NCBI GenBank assembly: GCA_965267505.1
Contig: OZ254081.1
Span: 186,001-250,000, forward strand
Length of the DNA stretch: 64,000 nt
From: JANQHS01 sp965267505
GTDB taxonomy: Bacteria; Bacteroidota; Bacteroidia; Cytophagales; CCMP332
Reading direction: 5' to 3'
Shown here: piece after piece, positions 25,895 to 34,399 of the stretch
Position numbering within the stretch: the stretch's first letter is position 1
Layout: each line of letters begins with the position of its first letter
Translations under genes and position numbers: made by a program
The notes under the pieces: model-generated
Told to the model about the DNA's origin: nothing
Database searches by the model: none
The model's input: only the letters and a program-made list of their open reading frames with translations

Positions 25895-28800
25895 GACCAT
25901 ATATCAAGCTCCACACCCTCTGCATCACTAATATAGAATAGGCACTTCTTGGGCTCTGATCTTAATGAAAGGGACTCTCTCAGGGCCATGGAATAATCAT
26001 TCAGCTGATTCCTGTAATTATGGTCTTTCTTACCCGTTTTATAATCCAGGATCATCCATTGGTCTCCATTCCTTACGATCCTGTCAGGCCTTAGGATCTC
26101 TGATTTCAGAACCAATTCCTGCTCTAAATAGGTTTGAGCATCAGGCGAATAGAATTGCTTTAATTCTTTACTTTTTTCGATCAGATCCAATGCCTTAAAA
26201 ACAGATTCACTTCTATTATCCCTGAAATAAGGGTCATTATTTAACTGTTCCTTCGCCCAGTCCAAGGAGCTGGAGTCAATGATCCTTTCAAAAAGAGAAT
26301 GAACCTTTAACCCACGGTCAATTTTTTGGGAAACTTCTTCTTCCAAAGGCTCATCATCGATTTTGATTTTTATCCAGGGTTTTGGTTTTCGGAATTCCGT
26401 AACCTTGATCCGGAACTTCTCTTTCGACTGTGCCTTTCCCCTTTTCTTATGTTCAGTCGAACCAATTGAATACCGCAAAAAGGAAATTCCACTTTCAGTT
26501 TCCTCTCCAAGCTCTGTATTTACTGAATCAAAGAAATCTCCAATGAATGAGTTGACTTTGGAGGGCCCGGCTTCTCCTTTCTTGGAGGGCGGTGGACAAA
26601 TTCCAATCAACCATTCGGAGGCCCGAGTGAAAGCAACGTATAATGCATTGATGTTTTCTAGAACTCGTGATTGCTGGTGTTTTAGAAAATCATCCTTTAG
26701 ATCTGTTTCCTCAAGCCCTTTGTTAAAGTTTAAAAGAGAAGCTATACCAAGCTTACCATGAGAATTCAACTTCTTGGCTTGAAAAAGCTCACCATATTTT
26801 ATCAATGACCAACTGATAAAAGGAACTATTACCACAGGAAATTCCAAACCTTTGGACTTATGGATGGTCATGATCCTTACACCTTCAATTCCATCTGCTT
26901 CTGAAATGCTCAAACTATCCTTTTTGTCTTCCCAGAAGTCCAGAAAATCCTTGATACCTGATCTTGGTCTTTTGATGAATTGGAAGAGCACATCAAGGAA
27001 GGAGCTAATAAAAGGTTTATTGCCTTCAATGGATTCCAGGGAAAAACCTCTAATAAATCGTTCGAAGATCGTATACACGCTTTCGTGCTTTAAGACGTTT
27101 AAATCGTTTTTGCCTGAAAAACGTTTGTTCAGATTGATCCAAAACCCTTTTTCATCATCTTTAATAGCACTTTTTACCCAATTAGGATCAAGTTCATTTT
27201 GCCCTTGCCCTTCAGACAAATGTTGGATTAGCTCCCAGCGATAAAATTCATCCTGGGGAAAGAGTAAGTGACCTAGGAGTGCCATAAAGGCCTTTATAGA
27301 TGAATTCCCATTGAGAAGCAAAGATTCTCCCGAAACACATGGGTAACCCTTCCGGAGCAGTTCTTCTAACACCCTCCTTGATTCCGAATTGGACCTGACC
27401 AAAACACAAACGTCATTCAATTTATAACCCAGATCAAGAGCTTCTTCCAATCGGTTTTCAAGCAATTCCAGAGTTTCAAATTCTCTTTCATTAGAATCGT
27501 TCAATTGAATTAAGTCAACTCTCCCTTGTCCCTTTTTTATAGGATTCTGTCTATGTGAATCAAAAAACTTGATCAGGCCAGGGATTTGATCTTGGTTCTC
27601 ACTTATTAGAGTATCAAAGAAGCTATTGTTGAAGTCTACAATTTCTGGGGCACTTCTGTAGTTTCGATCCAATTGTAAAACCATCGCATTTTGAACAAGA
27701 GCCGGTATATGAAGATCCATTACAGGAACTCTTTGCTCTTCGGGAAGTTCCGGCAGAGATATTAAAAGATCCGGATCCCCTCCTCTCCATCCATAGATCG
27801 ATTGCTTGGCATCTCCTACAACCATGCTTTCATTTCCCGTACTTAGGCCATTGCTGATCAAAGGGATCAAATTCAACCATTGTGTATCTGAAGTATCCTG
27901 AAATTCATCAATGAGAATGTGCTTAAACTTCTGTCCTACCCTCTCAAAAACAAAGGGTACAGGTTCTTCACGAACATTTTTATGAATAAGCTCCTGAAGG
28001 TCTCTTAGGAACAGGATCCCGTTTTCATCCTTCAGTTCTTTTAGCTTGGCCATCACCACTGAAATGACCCCTAACCTGTAGGTAATTTGAAGGCGATTCT
28101 TCCAGATCAAATAGGCTTTTCTATTCTCGATCAGGAAATCATTAATCCCTCTCATAAGGTCCATAATTTCTTCTCTTTTTGAGGTCAGAATTTCCTGTGT
28201 GGTTTTGGAAGCGGTTTTTGAAAAGAGGTTATTCCCCTTCTCAAATCCATTTAATCGGCCAAATGTTTTCTGGGAATAAAGATTGATTCTCAGCTTTTTT
28301 AGGTAAGCAACAAATCCAGTTGCTCCGTAAGCGAAGTCGCTCTCCTCTAAGCCCATTTTTTGGATGGTTGATAAAGTATCCTCAACAAGTCTGACTAATT
28401 CTTTCTCTTTCTTTTTTATGCCTGTCAAAAGCTCCACCTTCTCCGACTCCAATTCTTTCAGAGGAATAGAACTTATCTGATCTACGGTTTCGGGCTTGGT
28501 ATTTTTCAGGAGATCCTTGGAAAAGTTTCTAAGGTCTCTTTGAAGATTCCATGTTTCCGATTGTGATCTTCTGTACTTGAAGTAATCAAAAACCCATTTT
28601 TCATGGTCCGAACCTTCCTGGAGGTCGTTGAAGAACCTATCTACACTTTCTTCGATGGTTTCATCTTCATCAAAGGAGATCTCTTTTTGAGAATTGATAC
28701 CAAGGTCTCGATAAAATGAACGAGTAAGAGAGTTGACAAATGAGTCAATGGTTTGAATAGAAAACTCTGAATAATTATGGAGGATCTTTTTGAGGGTTAT

Positions 28801-29145
28801 CCTGGACCTCAACCCAATATGCTCGGGTGCTGGGACATTGAATTCATCTTCAAGTCGTATTCTATTCAGAAGGTTTTCATACAATACCGCCAGATCACCC
28901 TCAAGGGTTTCAAGGGTATTTTCTTTAAGCTGGGAAAGAGCCCGAAGGAAGTCTAGCACCCGCTGTTTCATCTCTTCAGCCGCCGCTTTGGTAAATGTCA
29001 GAGCAAGAATTGATTTATATGAATCCGGATCCCATGATTCAGCCTCGGATGCATTAGCAATGGCCAGCCTCACATAGTTGATGGCAAGCTCATAGGTTTT
29101 ACCGCTTCCGGCTGAAGAACGATAGATCTTGAACTTCTTACTCAT
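25891..29145 (-). CDS. UvrD/RecB-like helicase-nuclease (AddA-like)
   Basis: Large SF1 helicase of 1084 aa with a C-terminal nuclease, resembling AddA/RecB of double-strand-break resection. It has Walker A SSAGSGKTYE near residue 10-18, IDEFQDTSDTQW near 410, QSIYGWRGGDPDLL, TIHKSKGLEFPVVI and YVAFTRA, then the PD-(D/E)xK nuclease ILDYKTGK near 1030. The longest frame starts at 29202, inside the terminator of the preceding gene; the ATG at 29145 puts Walker A right at the N-terminus, as usual, so I use it. No AddB partner is adjacent. The 3' end overlaps priA by 4 nt. Confidence 0.9.
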   Translation of the reverse strand: MSKKFKIYRSSAGSGKTYELAINYVRLAIANASEAESWDPDSYKSILALTFTKAAAEEMKQRVLDFLRALSQLKENTLETLEGDLAVLYENLLNRIRLEDEFNVPAPEHIGLRSRITLKKILHNYSEFSIQTIDSFVNSLTRSFYRDLGINSQKEISFDEDETIEESVDRFFNDLQEGSDHEKWVFDYFKYRRSQSETWNLQRDLRNFSKDLLKNTKPETVDQISSIPLKELESEKVELLTGIKKKEKELVRLVEDTLSTIQKMGLEESDFAYGATGFVAYLKKLRINLYSQKTFGRLNGFEKGNNLFSKTASKTTQEILTSKREEIMDLMRGINDFLIENRKAYLIWKNRLQITYRLGVISVVMAKLKELKDENGILFLRDLQELIHKNVREEPVPFVFERVGQKFKHILIDEFQDTSDTQWLNLIPLISNGLSTGNESMVVGDAKQSIYGWRGGDPDLLISLPELPEEQRVPVMDLHIPALVQNAMVLQLDRNYRSAPEIVDFNNSFFDTLISENQDQIPGLIKFFDSHRQNPIKKGQGRVDLIQLNDSNEREFETLELLENRLEEALDLGYKLNDVCVLVRSNSESRRVLEELLRKGYPCVSGESLLLNGNSSIKAFMALLGHLLFPQDEFYRWELIQHLSEGQGQNELDPNWVKSAIKDDEKGFWINLNKRFSGKNDLNVLKHESVYTIFERFIRGFSLESIEGNKPFISSFLDVLFQFIKRPRSGIKDFLDFWEDKKDSLSISEADGIEGVRIMTIHKSKGLEFPVVIVPFISWSLIKYGELFQAKKLNSHGKLGIASLLNFNKGLEETDLKDDFLKHQQSRVLENINALYVAFTRASEWLIGICPPPSKKGEAGPSKVNSFIGDFFDSVNTELGEETESGISFLRYSIGSTEHKKRGKAQSKEKFRIKVTEFRKPKPWIKIKIDDEPLEEEVSQKIDRGLKVHSLFERIIDSSSLDWAKEQLNNDPYFRDNRSESVFKALDLIEKSKELKQFYSPDAQTYLEQELVLKSEILRPDRIVRNGDQWMILDYKTGKKDHNYRNQLNDYSMALRESLSLRSEPKKCLFYISDAEGVELDIWS

Positions 29146-29160
29146 CGACTCTAAGGACAA

Positions 29161-29190
29161 AAAAAAAGCCCCTTTGAGCAAGGGGCTTTT
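29161..29190 (-). terminator. Intrinsic terminator of the DUF2911 gene
   Basis: An 11-bp perfect stem (on the minus strand AAAAGCCCCTT / AAGGGGCTTTT, loop 5 nt) is followed on the minus strand by a T-run. It lies between the DUF2911 stop (29213) and the helicase start (29145). Confidence 0.9.
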
Positions 29191-29212
29191 GTCAATTTTC
29201 AAAGGATATTAC

Positions 29213-30058
29213 TTATAATCCCTTGATCAGTTCTTCATTTAGCTTAATGTAGGAATCAGCTTTTCTCTCCTTTGCATATTCCATACTCTTCTCTGCTGAC
29301 TCCTTAGCTTCTTTTTTCTCACCAGCCATTTTCTGTGCAATGGCCAATTGATGATAAGCCCAATAGGCTTTGGTTCCTTCTTCATCGTACTTCTTACAAG
29401 CGATCTCAAGATATTCTTTGGCTTTTGCAGCTTCTTTTCCTGCATCCAAATAATACCTTCCGGCACGGTAGTATTCAGCTCCTCTTGGGTTTAATGTTCT
29501 GTCTATAGAGTTCAAAACCATTTCATCTACGGAAGCCTTAATCGTAAAACTCACCATAGTCTTATCCCAAATAATGTACAGATCGGATTGGTCCATTTTA
29601 TTGTTACCCAGGCTGATTGTGAATGTTTCCACTTCCATCCCCATTTCAACTGGTTTAACATTAAACTTCATAAGGTTTTCTTCTTCCTTATAGCCATCTC
29701 CATTGGGAGTAGAAATAGTAAGGTTCTTATGAAGAATGATCTCCCATGAATCCTTTCCGGGTCTTGTGAAGATCGCATAGGTTCCGGCAGGAACTTTTTG
29801 GTCGTTGATCATAACCTCATTTCCAAAGCTGATCTTGGTAGAAGCATTTGCTCCTGTCCTCCACAGTTCACCATAAGGAACCAAGCCACCATAGATCTCC
29901 CTTCCTTTTTTGCTGGGACGAGAGTAATCAATGGTTACTTCGGTCAAGCCGATCTTAGTAGAAAACTTTGCAGTTTGACTTGGTTGAGGGGTCTGAACTT
30001 GAGCATTCACCAATCCGAATGCAAAAATTCCAATTAGTAGTAGTGTTATTCTTTTCAT
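29213..30058 (-). CDS. DUF2911 domain-containing exported protein
   Basis: A 281-aa protein with a signal peptide (MKRITLLLIGIFAFGLVNAQ). Residues about 30-170 form a DUF2911 domain, with the conserved IDYSRPSKKGREIYG, GELWRTGANAST and AGTYAIFT blocks; its biochemical role is unknown. The C-terminal ~95 residues look helical and TPR-like (repeated AKxYLExA / KEAKESAEK patterns). It starts only about 11 nt after the T-run of the rplT terminator and has no visible -7 element, so it may depend on read-through or on a promoter inside rplT. It has its own terminator downstream. Confidence 0.9.
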   Translation of the reverse strand: MKRITLLLIGIFAFGLVNAQVQTPQPSQTAKFSTKIGLTEVTIDYSRPSKKGREIYGGLVPYGELWRTGANASTKISFGNEVMINDQKVPAGTYAIFTRPGKDSWEIILHKNLTISTPNGDGYKEEENLMKFNVKPVEMGMEVETFTISLGNNKMDQSDLYIIWDKTMVSFTIKASVDEMVLNSIDRTLNPRGAEYYRAGRYYLDAGKEAAKAKEYLEIACKKYDEEGTKAYWAYHQLAIAQKMAGEKKEAKESAEKSMEYAKERKADSYIKLNEELIKGL

Positions 30059-30069
30059 AATTGATGTTT

Positions 30070-30097
30070 AAAAAAAATCCCGGCCAATGACCGGGAT
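30070..30097 (-). terminator. Intrinsic terminator of the thrS-infC-rpmI-rplT transcript
   Basis: Stem ATCCCGG/CCGGGAT around a 7-nt loop, followed on the minus strand by at least seven T. It begins 5 nt after the rplT stop. Confidence 0.9.
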
Positions 30098-30101
30098 GAA
30101 T

Positions 30102-30449
30102 CTATTTTGAAACCTGTTTAACCAGTTCTTCGAATCCTTTAGGATCGTTCATAGCCATATCGGCTAATACTTTCCTGTTCAGATCCACACCAGCTTTGGT
30201 AAGCAAGCCCATGAATTTGCTATAGCTCAATCCATGTTGTCTTGCACCGGCATTGATCCTTTGGATCCATAATTTCCTGAATTCTCTCTTTTTGGTCCTC
30301 CTGTCTCTGTAGGAGTATTGAAGAGCTTTTTCTACCGCATTCTTAGCAACGGTATAAACATTCTTTCTTCTTCCAAAGTAACCCTTGGCGGACTTTAGGA
30401 CCTTTTTTCTTCTGGCTTTTGAAGCCACTGAATTAACTGACCTTGGCAT
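30102..30449 (-). CDS. rplT: 50S ribosomal protein L20
   Basis: Large-subunit protein L20 (115 aa), needed for early 50S assembly. It has the basic N-terminus MPRSVNSVASKARRKKVLK, AKGYFGRRKN, and the RLWIxRINAxAR-like segment (LWIQRINAGARQHGLSYS). It is last in the infC-rpmI-rplT order conserved across bacteria. The 66-nt gap after rpmI holds a hairpin that could be a regulatory site. Confidence 0.98.
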   Translation of the reverse strand: MPRSVNSVASKARRKKVLKSAKGYFGRRKNVYTVAKNAVEKALQYSYRDRRTKKREFRKLWIQRINAGARQHGLSYSKFMGLLTKAGVDLNRKVLADMAMNDPKGFEELVKQVSK

Positions 30450-30467
30450 ATAATTATAATTTCGGCG

Positions 30468-30495
30468 GTTGGCGGCTTTCGCACTTCAGGCCAAC
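30468..30495 (-). promoter_or_regulatory. Hairpin in the rpmI-rplT gap, possible leader structure
   Basis: GTTGGC at 30468-30473 is complementary to GCCAAC at 30490-30495 and would fold in the transcript just upstream of rplT. The gap is also GC-richer than other gaps in the window. L20 autoregulates through mRNA structures in other bacteria; whether this one does is inference. Confidence 0.35.
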
Positions 30496-30515
30496 AACCC
30501 GGTTCAACAAAAAAT

Positions 30516-30713
30516 TTATTTCATCCCCAACATCAATTTCACCTGATCTTCATTTGAAGGGTGAACCAATGTCTTCTGGGTAAGTTTTCTTTTCCTTTTG
30601 GTACTCTTCTTGGTAAGAATATGGCTCTTGAATGCGTGCTTGCGGACGATCTTTCCGGAACCAGTCACTCTAAAGCGTTTCTTAGCAGAAGATTTTGTCT
30701 TAACCTTTGGCAT
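30516..30713 (-). CDS. rpmI: 50S ribosomal protein L35
   Basis: Small basic large-subunit protein (65 aa) with the L35 signature MPKVKTKSSAKKRFRVTGSGKI near the N-terminus and the lysine/arginine-rich middle (KKSTKRKRKL). It lies 1 nt after infC and before rplT, the classical operon order. Confidence 0.98.
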   Translation of the reverse strand: MPKVKTKSSAKKRFRVTGSGKIVRKHAFKSHILTKKSTKRKRKLTQKTLVHPSNEDQVKLMLGMK

Positions 30714-30714
30714 C

Positions 30715-31272
30715 CTATTTCTTCTTAATAATCTTCGGAGACAACAAAATATTCATCCTCTTCCCCTCCATTTTAGGCAGTTGCTCCACCTTACCTAATT
30801 CCTCCAACTCCTGGATGAACCTCAACAACAATAGTTCACCTCTTTCCTTGAAAACGATGGTCCTCCCATAAAAATGAACGTAAGCCTTAACCTTCGCTCC
30901 TTCTTCCAGGAATTTCCTTGCATGCTTAACCTTAAAGTCAAAATCATGATCATCCGTATTGGGTCCGAAACGGATCTCCTTCTGAACGATCTTATGCTGT
31001 TTCGATTTTAACTCCTTCTGCTTCTTCTTTTGATCGAACTTGAATTTCGAATATTCAAGAATTTTACAGACTGGAGGTTTGGCGTTCGGAGAGATCTCAA
31101 CAAGATCTAAATCCATGTTTTTAGCCAATTCCAAGGCCTTTCTGAGGGGATAAACGCCCACTGCAATGTTATCTCCAACTACTCTTACTTCCTCAGCAAA
31201 TATCTTCTCATTTACCCTGTAAGGCTCTTCCTGCCTTACCCTCATGGGTCTCCTGGACCTTGGTCTATTAAT
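30715..31272 (-). CDS. infC: Translation initiation factor IF-3, AUU start
   Basis: IF-3 binds the 30S subunit, prevents premature 50S joining and proofreads the start codon. The N-domain (EEPYRVNEKIFAEEVRVVGDN), basic linker and C-domain (RFGPNTDDHDFDFKVKHARKFL) are complete. An ATG exists at 31245, but nothing near it looks like a ribosome binding site. Nine codons upstream an ATT at 31272-31270 sits 4 nt after a perfect AAGGAGG (31283-31277) and adds an N-terminus rich in Arg/Pro, as in relatives. Strong SDs are rare in this phylum, so I take ATT as the start (185 aa). AUU initiation of infC with feedback by IF-3 is known in E. coli. Confidence 0.95.
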   Translation of the reverse strand: MNRPRSRRPMRVRQEEPYRVNEKIFAEEVRVVGDNIAVGVYPLRKALELAKNMDLDLVEISPNAKPPVCKILEYSKFKFDQKKKQKELKSKQHKIVQKEIRFGPNTDDHDFDFKVKHARKFLEEGAKVKAYVHFYGRTIVFKERGELLLLRFIQELEELGKVEQLPKMEGKRMNILLSPKIIKKK

Positions 31273-31276
31273 GTCT

Positions 31277-31283
31277 CCTCCTT
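31277..31283 (-). promoter_or_regulatory. Strong Shine-Dalgarno site of infC
   Basis: AAGGAGG on the minus strand is a perfect anti-16S match placed 4 nt before an ATT codon in the infC frame. It decides the start codon of infC. Confidence 0.85.
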
Positions 31284-31347
31284 ATTTGGTTAAAAATTAA
31301 GGCCGCAAATATCGGGATTTTATCAATTCAAACGATATCCGAATTAA

Positions 31348-33297
31348 TTATTTTTTCGCGACCGATAAGTCTGATTCCTTTCTCAAAAGCTCAAGAAGGC
31401 TGTTTTTATCAATTGATCCCAGATCCCCTTCTCCATGCTTTCTCACCGAAACTGTTTGAGATTCTTTTTCCTTCTCACCAACAATAAGCATGAATGGGAT
31501 CTTCTTTACTTCCGCATCCCTGATCTTCCTCCCAATCTTTTCATCCCGTTCATCGATGCCGGTCTCATAACCATCCTCCTCCAGATCCGCCCTCAATGCA
31601 TTCGCGTAGTCATGAAACTTCTCCGAAATAGGTAGCACCACAACTTGTTCTGGGGCAAGCCAAAACGGGAAACTACCCCCACAGTTCTCGATCAAAAGAG
31701 CCACGAATCTTTCCATGGACCCAAATGGAGCCCTGTGGATCATTACAGGCCTATGTGGCTGATTATCAGTTCCTATATATTCAAGTTCAAAACGATTTGG
31801 AAGATTATAATCAACCTGGATAGTTCCTAATTGCCACTTTCTGTTCAACACGTCTCTTACCATGAAATCCAACTTGGGACCATAGAAGGCGGCCTCCCCT
31901 TCTTCAATGTAAAAGTTTATCCCTTTTTCTTCCGCTGCTTCAATAATTGACTTCTCAGCCGTATCCCATAACTCAGAATCACCTATGTATTTATCTGGAT
32001 CTTTTGGATCTCTTACGGACACCTGGGCTTCGTATTGCTCAAATCCAAGCGACTCCAAAACATAGAAGGTAAGATCAATAACCTTCTTAAATTCTTCTTT
32101 TACCTGGTCGGGTTGGCAAAAAATATGTGCATCGTCCTGGGTAAACCCTCTCACCCTGGTAAGGCCATGAAGCTCTCCGTGTTGTTCATAACGATAGACT
32201 GTACCGAATTCTGCCAACCGCAGGGGTAATTCCTTATAGGATCTGGGCCTACTTTTGTAGATCTCACAATGATGAGGACAATTCATGGGCTTAAGTAGAA
32301 ATTCCTCATCCTCTGCAGGAGTTGTTATGGGTTGAAATGAATCGGATCCATATTTCTCATAATGGCCGGAGGTCACATACAACTCCTTCCCTCCTATATG
32401 CGGAGTAACAACAGGGTCATATCCCGCTTTTACCTGGGCTTTCCTTAAAAATTGCTCCAGCTTTTCTCTTAACCTGGCTCCCTTCGGCAACCATAGGGGT
32501 AAACCCAAGCCAACCTTTTGAGAAAAGGTGAATAACCCCAATTCCTTGCCTAATTTTCTATGGTCGTTCTCCCTTGCCTTTTCAAGATTCTCAAGGTATT
32601 CGCTAAGCTCTTTTTGCTTCGGGAATGTAATGGCATAAACCCGGGTAAGCTGTTTTCTTTTCTCATCGCCACGCCAGTAGGCACCAGCTACATTAAGAAG
32701 TTTAACGGCTTTAATTGGGCTGGTATTCGGGATATGAGGACCTCGACAGAGATCGGTAAATCCTCCCTGGTGGTAAAAGGTAATGCTTCCATCCTCCAGA
32801 TCTTCAAGGAGTTCTAGCTTATACTCATCGCCTTTCTCCCTGAAATATGCAATGGCGTCATTCTTTGATATCTCCTTACGCTCATAGACATTTCCTTGCT
32901 TAGCTAATTCAAGCATTTTCTTTTCGATCCTTTCAAAGTCAGTATCAGAAAGTATCGCATCTCCCAGGTCGATATCATAATAGAACCCATTTTCAATTGG
33001 AGGGCCAATTCCAAACTTTACTCCTGGGAATTCTGCCTCTAGAGCTTCGGCCATCAAGTGAGCGGAAGAATGCCAAAAGGCCATTTTTCCTTCATCATCT
33101 CTCCAGGTCAAGATCGAAAGCTGCGCATCGGTATCAATATTTCTGGAAAGGTCCCAAACTTCTCCATTTACTTTGGCTGCCAGAGCCATTCTTGCCAATC
33201 GATCAGAGATGGACTTGGCTATTTCCATACCTGTTATCCCCTTTGGTTCCTTACGAGTGGAACCATCGGGTAAGGTGATAGTTATCTGTTCGGACAT
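31348..33297 (-). CDS. thrS: Threonyl-tRNA synthetase
   Basis: Class II synthetase of 649 aa charging tRNA-Thr. It has an N-terminal TGS domain (1-62), the editing domain (SSAHLMAEAL metal motif and later the CRGPHIPNT block), the catalytic core with the zinc ligand in MNCPHHCEIYK, motif 2 GTVYRYE, motif 3 HRAPFGSMERF, and the C-terminal anticodon domain. It lies 3 nt after the TPR lipoprotein gene and 75 nt upstream of infC, as in many bacteria. Confidence 0.98.
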   Translation of the reverse strand: MSEQITITLPDGSTRKEPKGITGMEIAKSISDRLARMALAAKVNGEVWDLSRNIDTDAQLSILTWRDDEGKMAFWHSSAHLMAEALEAEFPGVKFGIGPPIENGFYYDIDLGDAILSDTDFERIEKKMLELAKQGNVYERKEISKNDAIAYFREKGDEYKLELLEDLEDGSITFYHQGGFTDLCRGPHIPNTSPIKAVKLLNVAGAYWRGDEKRKQLTRVYAITFPKQKELSEYLENLEKARENDHRKLGKELGLFTFSQKVGLGLPLWLPKGARLREKLEQFLRKAQVKAGYDPVVTPHIGGKELYVTSGHYEKYGSDSFQPITTPAEDEEFLLKPMNCPHHCEIYKSRPRSYKELPLRLAEFGTVYRYEQHGELHGLTRVRGFTQDDAHIFCQPDQVKEEFKKVIDLTFYVLESLGFEQYEAQVSVRDPKDPDKYIGDSELWDTAEKSIIEAAEEKGINFYIEEGEAAFYGPKLDFMVRDVLNRKWQLGTIQVDYNLPNRFELEYIGTDNQPHRPVMIHRAPFGSMERFVALLIENCGGSFPFWLAPEQVVVLPISEKFHDYANALRADLEEDGYETGIDERDEKIGRKIRDAEVKKIPFMLIVGEKEKESQTVSVRKHGEGDLGSIDKNSLLELLRKESDLSVAKK

Positions 33298-33300
33298 AGA

Positions 33301-34356
33301 TTATTGAGGATTTCCAAAGTTGATTTTGTTCTGAACACGATCTTTCGCTTCCTTGATGTTTTGCCTACTTGGGTATTGTTCAACTCCTTTTTCAAGAGAA
33401 GCCAAAGCTGATTGAAGGTCTCCTGTTGCTTCAAGTGAGAGGCCGAGATAGTAATAGGCATTTCCTACACCAGGCTTCAACTCGACTGCCGTCTTCAAAT
33501 TGTCGATCGCAAGATTGAAATTCCCTAATTCAAAATTCACAACTCCAAGGTTGTAATGCCCCAGGTAAAACATACTGTCTATCTGAGTTGACATGGAAAA
33601 GAAATACCTGGCCGTATCTACTTGATCAAGGCTTAAATAGGTTACTCCCAGGTTATAATGCAAAAAAGGGTCGGTAGCGTCATACGAAATACCGGTCCTT
33701 AGATATTCAAGAGCCATATCAGGTTGTTTTTGAGCATTGTAAGTAGCCGCCATGACATTATAGATCTCAGTTCCCTCGGGCACCTGTTCGATAGCAAGAT
33801 CAAGGAATCGGATCGCTTTTACAGTATCTCCTGTTTCTAGGTAAATAAGACCTTTATAAAAAAATGTTTCTGTGTTGAAGGGTGACTCATCCTCAGCGAG
33901 ATTCAGGTAATGAATGGCACTTCCATAGTCCTGGACCACGTAATAGAGCTTTCCATAAAAGGTGTAGAATTCTGCCGTGGTAAGGTTGAGTGATTCTGCT
34001 TTTTTACAATCCTCATAAGCCTTGGCTACCTGTTGCAATCCATAATAGGCTTTGGCTCGGGTGAAGTAATAATTCTCATTGGTACTATCCAGATCAATGC
34101 ACCGATTGACATCGAGTAAGGCATTTTCAAACTCTTTGAGATCCAGGTAGATCTTAGAGCGCTTATGGAAACTTCTTGGGTCTTCCGGATTTGCTTCTAT
34201 CTTTTCTTGCAATAGGTCGACCTGCTCTCTTAGATAGGTTTCAGATCCAAGCGGTGCGGTACTTTCCTCTTCTTTTTGCCCCTGATCAGTTGAGCAGGAA
34301 AAAAAACAGACCGCTGTTAAGGTTAATAGGAAAAAGACTGTTCTTCTGTAGTTCAC
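33301..34356 (-). CDS. TPR-repeat lipoprotein
   Basis: A 351-aa envelope protein built of about eight tetratricopeptide repeats spanning residues 40-340 (repeating pattern of A-x3-Y-x2-A-x2 helices such as FHKRSKIYLDLKEFENAL and HYNLGVTYLSLDQVDTA). TPRs mediate protein-protein contacts. The longest frame begins at 34434 inside the upstream gene and gives a poor N-terminus; a GTG at 34356 yields a clean lipoprotein signal (NYRRTVFFLLTLTAVCFFSC), so I prefer it. It ends 3 nt before thrS. Confidence 0.85.
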   Translation of the reverse strand: MNYRRTVFFLLTLTAVCFFSCSTDQGQKEEESTAPLGSETYLREQVDLLQEKIEANPEDPRSFHKRSKIYLDLKEFENALLDVNRCIDLDSTNENYYFTRAKAYYGLQQVAKAYEDCKKAESLNLTTAEFYTFYGKLYYVVQDYGSAIHYLNLAEDESPFNTETFFYKGLIYLETGDTVKAIRFLDLAIEQVPEGTEIYNVMAATYNAQKQPDMALEYLRTGISYDATDPFLHYNLGVTYLSLDQVDTARYFFSMSTQIDSMFYLGHYNLGVVNFELGNFNLAIDNLKTAVELKPGVGNAYYYLGLSLEATGDLQSALASLEKGVEQYPSRQNIKEAKDRVQNKINFGNPQ

Positions 34357-34399
34357 GATTAAAAAATTGACCGGCAAAATTATGGATTGGAATAATACT

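Noticed and set aside
29146..29202. N-terminal extension of the AddA-like helicase to 29202
   Set aside because: It would start inside the terminator of the DUF2911 gene and add 19 residues before a Walker A that normally lies at the N-terminus.
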